Under the pieces are notes generated by a model, which was not told the DNA's origin, made no database searches, and saw nothing but the letters and a program-made list of their open reading frames with translations. Below are positions 19,201 through 28,066 of a stretch of DNA of 64,000 nucleotides, one piece after another. Within the stretch, counting starts at the first letter, position 1. Each line of letters opens with the position of its first letter. Origin of the DNA: J054 sp965223095 (GTDB lineage: Bacteria; Pseudomonadota; Gammaproteobacteria; Steroidobacterales; GCA-2729495); the NCBI GenBank assembly GCA_965223095.1, contig OZ244979.1, forward strand, positions 558,001 to 622,000, in the 5' to 3' direction. A program made the position numbers and the translations under genes.

Positions 19201-19376
19201 ACGCCCTTGATGTAGTAGTCCTCGCCGTTGACCTGCAGCTTCCAGCCATTACTGTCGCGCACGGTGGTTACTTTGTCGACCTGCGCGTAACTGACTTGCG
19301 GCAAACAAAATACCAGGATGAGCGCAAGATGACTTGCGACAATCTTGATCCATTTCGAGAAGTTTGAATTCGCCAT
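16215..19376 (-). CDS. Clan GH-A glycoside hydrolase domain fused to a putative outer-membrane beta-barrel
   Basis: The 1053-residue protein (start MANSNFSK; an in-frame ATG at 19430 only extends it through duplicated leader DNA) has a signal peptide (1-31, cleavage after SYA) and a TIM-barrel glycosidase domain (about 36-430) of GH2/GH5-like type: E180 in FAFGNESNYG as acid/base and E280 in VVFFEFGSDA as nucleophile, spaced 100 residues apart. The remainder, especially about 650-1053, consists of short alternating amphipathic strands (LTAERNFGNGWKLELGG, AELYLTYDP) and ends YLTYQF with a terminal aromatic, the classic outer-membrane barrel signature. The substrate is presumably beta-glucan. 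I know no named family with this architecture, and there is no TonB box or plug. It lies between a CBM lipoprotein and a small lipoprotein gene. Confidence 0.72.
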   Translation of the reverse strand: MANSNFSKWIKIVASHLALILVFCLPQVSYAQVDKVTTVRDSNGWKLQVNGEDYYIKGVVWGYTPRAENFTYNLFGQSDDQIRKILDYDFGLMAEMGVNTIRSFTMIPPEWVSYIYREHGIMSVINPLMGRYGYNVDGKWIPFTDYSDPRTREVLRRDMKEFVQRYKDVPGVLMFAFGNESNYGLSWSSFEIEDLPVGEQNEAKARFLYSLFNEVIEDGKAIAPEHLFTIVNGDIQYIDLIAELMPSLDILGSNAYRGPTFTGLWKDVEEKLDLPVVFFEFGSDAFNAREFREDQVSQALILKSQWQEMYNKAYGNGEEGNSIGAFIFEWRDEWWKYLQIENLEIQDNNASWSNQAYLFDWAEGKNNMNEEWFGITALGPSNSDGVSTARPRMAYDVMQEVFAMDPYVASKAEINNMFTSMDVGRYQLQGDVRALRADNEESKRKFQFTGGRLQAEMVVRGDEKGIDEDGENDLEFSDGEMVFLDFGFQPTQQVSGQMTLNVLANVAEKQPLEFTYGDRGLPLTVLTEQAIEVPGLGNDFAERRITFGDRDRVEVYDFNAKYEGEYLDVEAFYHTPRFHWGFEGDHFGLIREATDIYGMDIWNAKAPQGVEIKGKGDWKNFTVVFGPEIYWGANPKAVFKYDFKFADFDWSLIHAEDLARRSDGDDPTDVTDRQSRQTTLTAERNFGNGWKLELGGIWAANEKVDETFDRVDAAGNIYLDEIEDTDTLGFRAKLTFPFFGTETYILAHHAGLVADGGQVHRTFGVTDPSRLPSSGMGNKQEYEAGMILRWGNVMLYPRVMYRDNLVHANPFIAPSINNGLLQPGTNPRDTDTDPFAVLGNREARSAELYLTYDPTGETQFYDWDNDWREDAKLAFNIGGTYTEYPTATDSYLFFFEPTGVNAPFGQGLPAEDVWGLSSRIVMNPNQNSKYIFRLIRAFEQSTGNPNGGSRDHYQFHWKAEFNRKHVFEGYYMKDAFGPYDFFRQFNITFPEQVKLDYSYLLGTSGQLGSVEDERKATRIGIRALYRSRDEANENFASEGDYSFLTAVYLTYQF

Positions 19377-20399
19377 AGCGACCACTCTTTTTGCGTGTTT
19401 GTATTCTTGAGGAATATCGATTGAATGCATCGTCAGACCCTAGTTGGTCACGATGGAAACGTTGTCGATGAAAACATTGGCGATACAATCCGGCACCGCA
19501 CCGCACACCGCGTTGAATGCCAAGGAGAAACCACCGCCCGCGTCCGCACCACTTAAGGTCACGTCATAAGTCTGCGTGGTCCAGTCATCAACGCCCCCGG
19601 CAATAACCGTCTGATCGCTCAGGTCTGCACCACCACCACTGATCTCGGTAAAGCTCAAGACGTTCAACTGACCGCCCGGACCAAAACTGCCCTTCACATC
19701 GAAGGTGATGGTGAGCACATCTCCCAAGGCCAGCGTGCCAGCCCCCAGGTTGGCCTGCTTGATCTCGGTCGTGCCTCCGCTGCCGGGGGCCACATTCGCA
19801 CTGATGGCGCCAGAGAACATACCGCCGGTGGGCGATGTGTCCGTCGAAATCATCTGCACCCCTGAATTGACGAATTGTTGCCAACCGCTGAAATCACCCG
19901 CTTCAAAATCGCCATTCACCGCCAGGTCACCGGCACCACCGGCACCACCGCCACCGCCGGTCGACACCACCAGTGACACCTCATCGATATAAACCTCACC
20001 AACCTCAGCACCCAGATCAAACAACACCCGACTGTCCGCGTCGCCAAATCCCGTCGCCGTCAGTTCCAGACTGAACATCTGCCAGTCCGTGGTCAGGTCC
20101 ACCGTCTGCACCGTGTTGGCAAACGAACCACCCGATAAGCCAATGCCTGCCACGATCGAACGCGCGACATTCGAGCGCGCCATGAAGCTCAGCGTATAGG
20201 TCTCATCCGGCGTGATCGCCAGCTTCTGACTCAGGTTCACATCAAACGGATTCCCTGCCGCGGTGACATCAACGAAAAACACCTGGTTGCCCGCATCATC
20301 GATCACGTTCGCTGGATCAATTGGATTGGCCACACCCGCAAGCCACGGCGTCGCGCCTGACTCAAAATCTCCATTGCTCAATAAACCTGAATCAAATGG
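19355..20399. repeat. Near-identical 1.05-kb direct repeat, copy A
   Basis: Matches 22001-23045 at a constant offset of 2646 bp with few substitutions. It covers the start of the fusion gene, the intergenic leader and the last two binding modules of the CBM lipoprotein. Confidence 0.88.
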
Positions 20400-22022
20400 C
20401 GGAGGCGGTGGACTCGTCGACACCACCAGTGACACATCATCGATATAAACCTCACCCACCTCGGCACCCAGATCAAACAACACCCGGCTGTCTGCGTCGC
20501 CAAATCCCGTCGCCGTCAGTTCCAAGCTGAACATCTGCCAATCCGTGGTCAGATCCACCGACTCCACTGTGTTCGCAAATGATCCGCCCGATAGGCCAAT
20601 GCCTGCCACGATCGAACGCGCGACATTCGACCGCGCCATAAAGCTCAGCGTGTAGGTCTCATCTGGCGTGATCGCCAGCTTCTGACTCAGGTTCACATCA
20701 AACGGATTCCCGGCTGCTGTGACATCAACGAAAAACACTTGGTTACCCGCATCATCGATCACGTTCGCTGGATCAATTGGATTGGTCACCCCAGCAAGCC
20801 ACGGCGTCGCGCCTGACTCAAAATCTCCATTGCTTAACAAGCCCGAATCAAATGGCGGAGGCGGTGGATTAGAACCGCTGCCACTGAACCCAACGTCCGT
20901 GAGCAACATCCGGAACTGCATCAAGGCGGTATCGTCACTTTCAAGAACGATGCCCGTCGCATTTTCTACACCGCTATAGGCTGAAACGGGAATCGACACT
21001 TGGAACCAACCATCGAACAACGCCGTTGAATACGCACTACTGGTCAGATTGATGCGCAACACATCAACACCGTCGAACAGCTTCACAAACACAACTTGAT
21101 TCGGTAAGCCTTTTACCTTGAAATTAATGGTCTCGTAAGCGCCTAAAAAGCCAGCCTGAAATCCGACGAAGCCGATTTGTGAAATGTTTGCCCCGTATCC
21201 GGTACCGCTGAACACAGAAATGACCGGGCTAAAAGATGTGTCATCCGCGTAAAACTGATCGATGACTGAGCCCGAGCCAAACGGCGTGATTTCCGCATAG
21301 TCGTCCGGGATAAGCAGGTTAGGGTCACCGCTAGTCACGAACAAAGACGCTTCCGGGTCAATGGCGGATGGGGAACCGCCATCACAACTTTCTACCTGCG
21401 TAATTTCGTCGTAATAAAACGTCCAGTCGCCGGAAAAAACGCCATCAATCGCTGCACCCAGCACACCGTTATCAAAGATGATCGTCAACCCGATGGTGTT
21501 TACGGTTGAACCGGTGAAATCAAAACATAGTTCTTCCCAAACACTGCCCCCGGAGTGCGTCGCGACCCTTTCGACACCCAGGGTTCCGTCCGTGGTTTCT
21601 TCTAGTTTGAAGGTGACCGGAACAGCTCGCTCCGACCAAACTTTAATCTTATAAACCTCACCGGCAGAAAAATCGACCGGGGTTTCAATCGGATTAATCC
21701 GGGTTCCGCCGAAGGGCTGGTCGCCGAACTTCTGCATTCGGGCAACGCGCTGCGTGTCATTGACCGTATCGGGATTCGGATTGTCGACGATCACCGTCGC
21801 ACCACCATTGAAATTGATGATTTCCGGCAGCGGACACAAGGTCTCGAAGTTAGTCGGATCGCAGAAACCCGCCGGAATATCCGGCAGTGGCGTTGCCGGC
21901 GAATTGGCAATTCCGTCCGGGCCATCACCCTGACCGCATCCACCTAGGCCCAACGCCAGCAGTACCGCGCCCAGACCAGCCCCGAGCATTTTAGTGACCT
22001 TCGAGAAGTTTGAATTCGCCAT
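19440..22022 (-). CDS. Multi-CBM surface glycan-binding lipoprotein (no catalytic domain)
   Basis: The 860-residue lipoprotein (start MANSNFSK, lipobox LGGC) carries an N-terminal beta domain (about 45-225), an ExoP-like galactose-binding domain (about 235-395), two CBM4/9-like modules of 152 residues that are almost identical (each starting DSGLLSNGDFESGATPW) and a last CBM4/9-like module (GDLAVNGDFEAGDFSGWQQF). No glycosidase motif is present, so it probably holds polymer at the outer membrane, in the role SGBPs play in other systems. It sits 63 bp after the GH16 gene, within the same operon. The start ATG at 22076 adds only 18 residues from duplicated leader DNA. Confidence 0.8.
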   Translation of the reverse strand: MANSNFSKVTKMLGAGLGAVLLALGLGGCGQGDGPDGIANSPATPLPDIPAGFCDPTNFETLCPLPEIINFNGGATVIVDNPNPDTVNDTQRVARMQKFGDQPFGGTRINPIETPVDFSAGEVYKIKVWSERAVPVTFKLEETTDGTLGVERVATHSGGSVWEELCFDFTGSTVNTIGLTIIFDNGVLGAAIDGVFSGDWTFYYDEITQVESCDGGSPSAIDPEASLFVTSGDPNLLIPDDYAEITPFGSGSVIDQFYADDTSFSPVISVFSGTGYGANISQIGFVGFQAGFLGAYETINFKVKGLPNQVVFVKLFDGVDVLRINLTSSAYSTALFDGWFQVSIPVSAYSGVENATGIVLESDDTALMQFRMLLTDVGFSGSGSNPPPPPFDSGLLSNGDFESGATPWLAGVTNPIDPANVIDDAGNQVFFVDVTAAGNPFDVNLSQKLAITPDETYTLSFMARSNVARSIVAGIGLSGGSFANTVESVDLTTDWQMFSLELTATGFGDADSRVLFDLGAEVGEVYIDDVSLVVSTSPPPPPFDSGLLSNGDFESGATPWLAGVANPIDPANVIDDAGNQVFFVDVTAAGNPFDVNLSQKLAITPDETYTLSFMARSNVARSIVAGIGLSGGSFANTVQTVDLTTDWQMFSLELTATGFGDADSRVLFDLGAEVGEVYIDEVSLVVSTGGGGGAGGAGDLAVNGDFEAGDFSGWQQFVNSGVQMISTDTSPTGGMFSGAISANVAPGSGGTTEIKQANLGAGTLALGDVLTITFDVKGSFGPGGQLNVLSFTEISGGGADLSDQTVIAGGVDDWTTQTYDVTLSGADAGGGFSLAFNAVCGAVPDCIANVFIDNVSIVTN

Positions 22023-23045
22023 AGCGACCACTCTTTTTGCGTGTTTGTATTCTTGAGGAATATCGATTGAATGCATCGTCAGACCCTAGTTGGTCACGAT
22101 GGAAACGTTGTCGATGAAAACATTGGCGATACAATCCGGCACCGCACCGCACACCGCGTTGAATGCCAAGGAGAAACCACCGCCCGCGTCCGCGCCACTT
22201 AAGGTCACGTCATAAGTCTGCGTGGTCCAGTCATCAACGCCCCCAGCAATAACCGTCTGATCGCTCAGGTCGGCTCCACCACCACTGATCTCCGTAAAGC
22301 TCAGTACGTTCAACTGACCACCCGGACCAAAACTGCCCTTCACATCGAAGGTGATGGTGAGCACATCCCCCAAGGCCAGCGTGCCCGCGCCCAGGTTGGC
22401 TTGCTTGATCTCCGTCGTGCCTCCGCTGCCGGGGGCCACATTCGCACTGATGGCGCCAGAGAACATACCGCCGGTGGGCGATGTGTCCGTCGAAATCATC
22501 TGCACCCCTGAATTGACGAATTGTTGCCAACCGCTGAAATCACCCGCTTCAAAATCGCCATTCACCGCCAGGTCACCGGCAACACCGCCACCACCGCCAC
22601 CGCCGGTCGACACCACCAGTGACACCTCATCGATATAAACCTCACCAACCTCAGCACCCAGGTCAAACAACACCCGACTGTCTGCGTCGCCAAATCCCGT
22701 CGCCGTCAGTTCCAGACTGAACATCTGCCAGTCCGTGGTCAGGTCCACCGTCTGCACCGTGTTGGCAAACGAACCACCCGATAAGCCAATGCCTGCCACG
22801 ATCGAACGCGCGACATTCGACCGCGCCATGAAGCTCAGCGTATAGGTCTCATCCGGCGTGATCGCCAGCTTCTGACTCAGGTTCACATCAAACGGATTCC
22901 CTGCCGCGGTGACATCAACGAAAAACACCTGGTTGCCCGCATCATCGATCACGTTCGCTGGATCAATTGGATTGGTCACCCCAGCAAGCCACGGCGTCGC
23001 GCCTGACTCAAAATCTCCATTACTCAATAAACCCGAATCAAAGGG
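22001..23045. repeat. Near-identical 1.05-kb direct repeat, copy B
   Basis: Second copy of 19355-20399. It covers the start of the CBM lipoprotein gene, the leader and the last two binding modules of the GH16 gene, so the 3' ends of two neighbouring genes and the 5' ends of the genes that follow them are shared. Confidence 0.88.
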
Positions 23046-24578
23046 CGGGGGACCTGCGGTCATGCCGCTCAAGCCGATGTCCGTTAACAAGAAGGAAAAC
23101 GGTGCACCCTGATCTCCCTGCGGACCCAGAAGGAAACCCGTGAAGCCCGATATGGCAGCTGCATCCCCAAAATCACTCATCGGAATGGATAGCTCGTACC
23201 AACCGTTGCCCAGTTCGGTCGATCCGGAATAGCTGGTCACGTTGTAGACATTACCGCTATCGGGAGCGAAAAACTTCACTTCGATCTCATCATTCGGCAA
23301 GTCTTTAACCTTGAACTGCAGGGTTTCGAATCCAGAGGCAAAACCGCTGCCGTAGCCCACGAAGGCCACGAATCCGACATCCTCGCCACCGAAAGCATTG
23401 CCGCTGGTAACACGGAACGCCGGACTAAAATCTGCATCTGCATTGAAATCGGCATCGAAGCTAGCCCCCGAACCAAACGTATCCAGGCCCGGGAATGCCA
23501 GATCTTCTATTACCGCTGGATCCGATGCGTAAACCACCGCGTCGGGGATGGTGCCGGGATCTGCTGGCATAACGGCCGGTGCCTCGCCCGAATAAACCCG
23601 CACATATTCGACTTCCATTGTTGCCGGCAACTGGGTCGAGCCGTCGGGCGGTCCGGGTAGGTTTCCGCCGACCGCCAGATTTAAGATAATTTCGAAGGGT
23701 TGGTCGAAGGGCGCGGGGAACGGCGCGGCATTCGAAAACCAAGAGTTCTGCACCGCATAAAGATTGCCGTTGAAATACCAGCGAATCTCAAATTCATCCC
23801 ATTCAACGGCGAAGGTATTGAATTGTTCCGTCAGACTTTCAGAGGCGGAAAGTTCGATGGACGAAAACTGATTGGCAGGAAATTCGCCACCGAAATGAAT
23901 GGTGCCAAAAATCTCGTTACCACCACCGATGCCAGCCGGACCGGGACTGCCACCGAGATTCACTGCCTCCATAATGTCAATTTCGCCGCTTTGGGAGAAT
24001 CCGCCATAAACGCCTTGCGCCGGTGGCGCACCCTGTTGATCAGCTTGGGGCAGCATCCAGAACGCCGGCCATACACCCTGTCCGGCCGGAAGTTTCATGC
24101 TTGCTTCGATGCGTCCGTACTTGACGGCAATTCGATCTTGGGTGGAGATTCGCGCCGACGTGAAGCCGAACTCGCCGACGGTTTCGCGTCGTGCTGTGAT
24201 CTTGAGTTTGCCGTCCTCAAGCCGCGCACTATCCGGCAGGTAGTATTGCTCTTCGTTGTTTCCCCAGCCCGGAATGCCGTATTGGCTCCCATCCCCCGTT
24301 TCGAAAAACCAAACGTCGGGATCCAGCGCAGCGCCGTCGAATTCATCACTCCAAACCAAAGTCAGTAAGTCGCCGTCGGCAACGGGGAAAGTGGACAGCA
24401 CCTGCAAGCTGGGATTAGGCGTATTGAAATTGGTTTTTGTGGTGGTGTCCGCTGCTGGTATTTCTATCGGCGTAACCCGAGACAAGACTGGTTCGCGACC
24501 GTTGTCGCTACAAGCTGCCAGCAGGACGGCAATCGCCAAGGGAGCTGCGCGCCGCAGCGTTCTTCTTGAACAAAGCAT
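22086..24578 (-). CDS. Modular GH16 endo-beta-1,3-glucanase lipoprotein with ExoP-like and CBM4/9-like modules
   Basis: The 830-residue protein starts with a lipoprotein signal (lipobox LLAAC, Cys23), then a GH16 domain (about 70-330) with SGEIDIMEA, nucleophile E199 and acid/base E204, a galactose-binding ExoP-like domain (about 350-505), a CBM4/9-like module (510-665) and a final CBM4/9-like module (about 670-830). It should cut laminarin at the cell surface. The two C-terminal modules are nearly identical at DNA level to those of the next gene. First gene of the operon running down to 15427, with the LacI operator 75 bp upstream of the ATG. Confidence 0.9.
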   Translation of the reverse strand: MLCSRRTLRRAAPLAIAVLLAACSDNGREPVLSRVTPIEIPAADTTTKTNFNTPNPSLQVLSTFPVADGDLLTLVWSDEFDGAALDPDVWFFETGDGSQYGIPGWGNNEEQYYLPDSARLEDGKLKITARRETVGEFGFTSARISTQDRIAVKYGRIEASMKLPAGQGVWPAFWMLPQADQQGAPPAQGVYGGFSQSGEIDIMEAVNLGGSPGPAGIGGGNEIFGTIHFGGEFPANQFSSIELSASESLTEQFNTFAVEWDEFEIRWYFNGNLYAVQNSWFSNAAPFPAPFDQPFEIILNLAVGGNLPGPPDGSTQLPATMEVEYVRVYSGEAPAVMPADPGTIPDAVVYASDPAVIEDLAFPGLDTFGSGASFDADFNADADFSPAFRVTSGNAFGGEDVGFVAFVGYGSGFASGFETLQFKVKDLPNDEIEVKFFAPDSGNVYNVTSYSGSTELGNGWYELSIPMSDFGDAAAISGFTGFLLGPQGDQGAPFSFLLTDIGLSGMTAGPPPFDSGLLSNGDFESGATPWLAGVTNPIDPANVIDDAGNQVFFVDVTAAGNPFDVNLSQKLAITPDETYTLSFMARSNVARSIVAGIGLSGGSFANTVQTVDLTTDWQMFSLELTATGFGDADSRVLFDLGAEVGEVYIDEVSLVVSTGGGGGGGVAGDLAVNGDFEAGDFSGWQQFVNSGVQMISTDTSPTGGMFSGAISANVAPGSGGTTEIKQANLGAGTLALGDVLTITFDVKGSFGPGGQLNVLSFTEISGGGADLSDQTVIAGGVDDWTTQTYDVTLSGADAGGGFSLAFNAVCGAVPDCIANVFIDNVSIVTN

Positions 24579-24652
24579 TCGTGTTCCCCGGTAACGGATT
24601 TTGACGCAGTTTTTGGATCTGCTGTTTTTATCAATTGATAGTATTACTGACA

Positions 24653-24670
24653 GTTGACAGCGCTGTCAAC
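24653..24670. promoter_or_regulatory. LacI-family operator of the GH16/CBM/barrel operon
   Basis: GTTGACAGCGCTGTCAAC is a perfect 18-bp palindrome, the longest of the four sites, located 75 bp upstream of the GH16 ATG at 24578. Confidence 0.87.
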
Positions 24671-24716
24671 AATACCGCCAAAGCGATGCTGAGGCCGAGG
24701 GCAGCCGCCGGCCAAT

Positions 24717-25826
24717 TCACTGTTCCGCAGCATCGAGCGCCGCTTTTGGCGTGCGGTCTACGTTCAATAGGCCCCAGTGTTTTTCGGCGCCACCAGGATT
24801 GTCCGGGTTGCCTTTCCAGGGCTCATCGAAAGCCTCGAAAAAGAATACCGTCACATTGGTTCTGGTCGCCCAATCTTGCAACTCGTCAAAGTAGCGTTTC
24901 TGGTGGGCCTCGCTAGCCCGGTCGCCGAACTCTACAGCCTCCGATGCCCAGCCCGCCTCAAGAATCGCCATGGACTTACCGGGCAAGGCCGCGCTGACGC
25001 GCTGCAAGTTTTCAATCGTGTAGGCCAAAGCCTCATCGATCGGCTTATTTTCCCAGGCCGGATAAGTATGGATGCCGAGAAAGTCGAGGTGTGCCGCCAG
25101 TGGCGCACCGTCTTTAATCCACCACTCGTAATTTTCAGCAACGGTCACGGGTTGATTGATCGCTGCTTTGACCTGACGCACATAGCCAATAACAGCTTCG
25201 AGCGACACCATATGATCGTTCCACTCGACAAGGGCTTCATTACCCACGTTTGCCGCGACAACGATATCGCTGAACTCATTGGCCAGCGCGATACCGCGCT
25301 CGACCTCTGCCTGGTTTGCTAGCTGATTAGCAGCCAGTTCATCCTCAGGTATTGGCTCGTCGAGCCACGGGCAAGCTTCGTGATTGCTGATCTCTGCCCG
25401 CAGCCAGATACCAAGCAACACCTTAATCGCAATATTGTTTTCCCGAATTAGCCTGAGCGTGGTGACGGTGTTCTCGCCGGTGTCGTACAAACGAATGAGA
25501 CCGAAATCGTATGCCGCCATGATGCGGAGATCCTCAAGAATCTCCGCATCGCTGGGATTGACTGCACCGGCCCCACGATCGGGGTGCTGACCTTCGCGAA
25601 ATCCGGAGTAGGCCACGGCCATCACTTCGCCGGCCAACAAGTCTTGCGGCGACTGTTGAATGACTACATTCGCAACAACGGACGCAAACAACTCTTCTCC
25701 ATTGGAATCGACGCTGCTTTGTTGGCTTGTTTCGGCGCAAGCGCCGACTAGCAAGGTTAGAAACAAAAACCCGTAAGCTAGCGACCTCATCGCGTACCTC
25801 CCCTCGGCTGCTTGTTGTGACTTCAT
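24717..25826 (-). CDS. GH17 beta-1,3-glucan-active lipoprotein
   Basis: The 369-residue protein has a lipoprotein signal (LLVGAC, Cys30) and a GH17 domain from about residue 67, with acid/base E197 in AANVGNEALVEW and nucleophile E290 in AILEAGWAS. It is the exported paralogue of the cytoplasmic GH17 at 13270-14253. The ATG at 25826 overlaps the GH3 stop codon (ATGA), supporting this start despite a longish N-region; ATG 25790 is possible. It would shorten oligosaccharides in the periplasm or at the surface before uptake. Confidence 0.9.
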   Translation of the reverse strand: MKSQQAAEGRYAMRSLAYGFLFLTLLVGACAETSQQSSVDSNGEELFASVVANVVIQQSPQDLLAGEVMAVAYSGFREGQHPDRGAGAVNPSDAEILEDLRIMAAYDFGLIRLYDTGENTVTTLRLIRENNIAIKVLLGIWLRAEISNHEACPWLDEPIPEDELAANQLANQAEVERGIALANEFSDIVVAANVGNEALVEWNDHMVSLEAVIGYVRQVKAAINQPVTVAENYEWWIKDGAPLAAHLDFLGIHTYPAWENKPIDEALAYTIENLQRVSAALPGKSMAILEAGWASEAVEFGDRASEAHQKRYFDELQDWATRTNVTVFFFEAFDEPWKGNPDNPGGAEKHWGLLNVDRTPKAALDAAEQ

Positions 25827-28066
25827 GATTGGGCGACTCGTTCAGCGGCGACAATTCGAAACTCGGTGCGTAGTTGTGTGGTAGAGCTGCCGCCTATCCA
25901 GGCGTGGAATTCGCCAGGCTCCGTAAGCAATTGCATGTTGCGCCCGTAGAAGGCCAGATCGTCAGCCTGTAGCTCGAATTCAATGACGCGTGATTCGCCG
26001 GGCGCGAGCCAAACTCGCTGAAAGCCTTTTAGCTCACGCACGGGTCGAGTGACATTGCCAATGAGGTCACGCACATACAATTGTGCTACTTCCTCGGCGG
26101 CCATTTCGCCGTTATTCACCAGATCGACGCTGATCACAATGGCCTCCCCTTCGCGTATCTGGGCAGCGCTGACCTTGATGTTCGAATAGTCGAAGTCCCC
26201 ATAGGACAGACCGTGGCCAAATGGATACAAGGGCTCGTAGCCGGCATCTAGGTGATACGACGTCATGCCGTCAGACCACTGGGATGCATGGACATCAAAG
26301 TCGTCTATCAAAACAACGGTATCAGGCGACGGCGGCTTGCCGGTGTTCTTGCGGTTGTAATGAATCGGGATCTGTCCGACCATGCGTGGAAAACTTGCCG
26401 GCAACTTTCCAGACGGTGATACAAGGCCGAACAATAAATCAGCAATCGCGGGACCGCCCATGGACCCCGGATGCCAGGCAAACAGGATAGCGTCGACATG
26501 GTCGATGATATTAGTCAACGTCAACGGACGCCCCGCCATGACGACTGCAACGACTGGTTTACCCGCCTTGCGTATTCGCGCCACAAGCTCCTCCTGTGCG
26601 CCGGGGAGACTGATGTCCGCACGCGAGTGAGCCTCGCCGGAAAGAATCGCTTCTTCGCCCAGGAATAAAACCGTCACATCGGCATCACCGGCTAAGGCTA
26701 CAGCCGCGTCGAATAATTGCGTGGAACGACTACGTGAGTACTCCAAGGCCGAAAGATGACGGACGTCGACCTCGTCACCGACCATTGTGCGTATCGCTTG
26801 CAACGGCGTGACGCTGAGCTGTGCATTACCGTCGAATACCCACGTGCCCATTTGCTGGTGAGGCGCGTCTGCTAAAGGCCCGATAATCGCGATTGTGCTG
26901 ATTGCGTCGGTATTCAACGGCAGCGTCGCGCCGTCGTTCTCTAACAGCACCATACTTTGGAGAGCCGCTTGCATTGCGACGGCAAGCGCGTCGTCGTTAC
27001 TTATCTGAGGCAACTTGTCAGGGTTTGTAAACGGTTCATCGAAAAGACCGAGCCTGAACTTGGTACGCAGAATGTTTGCAACGGAGGAGTCGATTAACCG
27101 GATATCCAAGACGCCCGTATCAACGAGCTCCTCGAGGTGATTCAAGTACGCGTCGCCAAACATTTCCATATCCACACCAGCTGTTGCTGCCTCTACCGCA
27201 CAATCGCGTGCGTTAGCTGCCAACCCGTGAGTCTGTAGTTGGCGAATCGAGTCCCAGTCGCTGACGACAAGTCCATCGAATTGCCACTCATCGCGCAGAA
27301 TCTGACGCAACAGGAACTCATTGGCCGAGGCTGGAACGCCGTCAATTTCGCAAAACGAAGTCATCATCGTGGCGACTGAAGCATCAGCTACGGCTTTGAA
27401 CGGCTGGAGATAGACGTTGCGAAGTTCATTTTCCGGAATATTCGTTGTCGCGTAGTCACGGCCACTCTCAGCGGCACCATAACCCGCGAAGTGTTTCGCA
27501 CAGGCGGCAATCATCCCCTTGGCCGATAGATCATCCCCTTGGAAGCCGTGCACCATTGCCACACCTAGAGTACTGGTGAGATAAGGATCTTCGCCGAAGC
27601 TCTCGGCGATTCGGCCCCAGCGAGGATCACGCGACACGTCGATCATTGGTGCGAACGTCCAGTTGATACCAACGCGCGCGGCTTCTTTTGCGGCGACACC
27701 TGCGCCGGCTTTAACAAGGTCGGGATTGAACGATGCGGCCTGTCCGAGCGGTATAGGCATCACGGTGTTGAAACCGTGAATCACATCGCGTCCGATCAGT
27801 AGCGGAATGCCGAGTCGGCTTTCCTCAACTGCGATTCGCTGTACTTCGTTGACTGCATCAACATCCACAATATTAAGGAGCGAGCCGACGCGACCGGCAC
27901 GAATTTTCTCGGCGAGAGCATGGTGATCGCAGTCCTCACCGACATTGGCCTGGCGCATCTGGCCGACTTTCTCCGCAAGCGTCATTGTTGATAGCAGCGC
28001 GTGTATGCGTTCTTCAATGGAACTCGTCGGGGGACCTGCGATTGCGGCATTCACGGCTGACACCAC
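25823..28066 (-). CDS. GH3 beta-glucosidase / exo-beta-glucanase, signal peptide apparently broken
   Basis: The 747-residue protein contains the GH3 N-terminal TIM barrel (15-345; KHFAGYG, nucleophile D270 in LVVSDWDS), the alpha/beta sandwich (375-590; FLGEEAILSGEAHSRADISL) and a fibronectin-III-like domain (645-735). It should release glucose from beta-glucan oligosaccharides. The GTG start gives MVSAVNAAIAGPP, which looks like only the end of a signal peptide; codons L-F-V before it are also hydrophobic, but an in-frame TGA precedes them. A one-base frameshift in the signal sequence, or a cytoplasmic location, would explain this. Confidence 0.92.
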   Translation of the reverse strand: MVSAVNAAIAGPPTSSIEERIHALLSTMTLAEKVGQMRQANVGEDCDHHALAEKIRAGRVGSLLNIVDVDAVNEVQRIAVEESRLGIPLLIGRDVIHGFNTVMPIPLGQAASFNPDLVKAGAGVAAKEAARVGINWTFAPMIDVSRDPRWGRIAESFGEDPYLTSTLGVAMVHGFQGDDLSAKGMIAACAKHFAGYGAAESGRDYATTNIPENELRNVYLQPFKAVADASVATMMTSFCEIDGVPASANEFLLRQILRDEWQFDGLVVSDWDSIRQLQTHGLAANARDCAVEAATAGVDMEMFGDAYLNHLEELVDTGVLDIRLIDSSVANILRTKFRLGLFDEPFTNPDKLPQISNDDALAVAMQAALQSMVLLENDGATLPLNTDAISTIAIIGPLADAPHQQMGTWVFDGNAQLSVTPLQAIRTMVGDEVDVRHLSALEYSRSRSTQLFDAAVALAGDADVTVLFLGEEAILSGEAHSRADISLPGAQEELVARIRKAGKPVVAVVMAGRPLTLTNIIDHVDAILFAWHPGSMGGPAIADLLFGLVSPSGKLPASFPRMVGQIPIHYNRKNTGKPPSPDTVVLIDDFDVHASQWSDGMTSYHLDAGYEPLYPFGHGLSYGDFDYSNIKVSAAQIREGEAIVISVDLVNNGEMAAEEVAQLYVRDLIGNVTRPVRELKGFQRVWLAPGESRVIEFELQADDLAFYGRNMQLLTEPGEFHAWIGGSSTTQLRTEFRIVAAERVAQS

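Noticed and set aside
19377..19430. The in-frame ATG 54 bp upstream of both MANSNFSK genes as the true start
   Set aside because: The identical 18-residue extension comes from duplicated leader DNA and would bury the signal peptides of both proteins.
21143..24368. Several plus-strand frames opposite the CBM-rich genes
   Set aside because: Shadows of repetitive, GC-rich minus-strand coding sequence; the same frames recur in each repeat copy.
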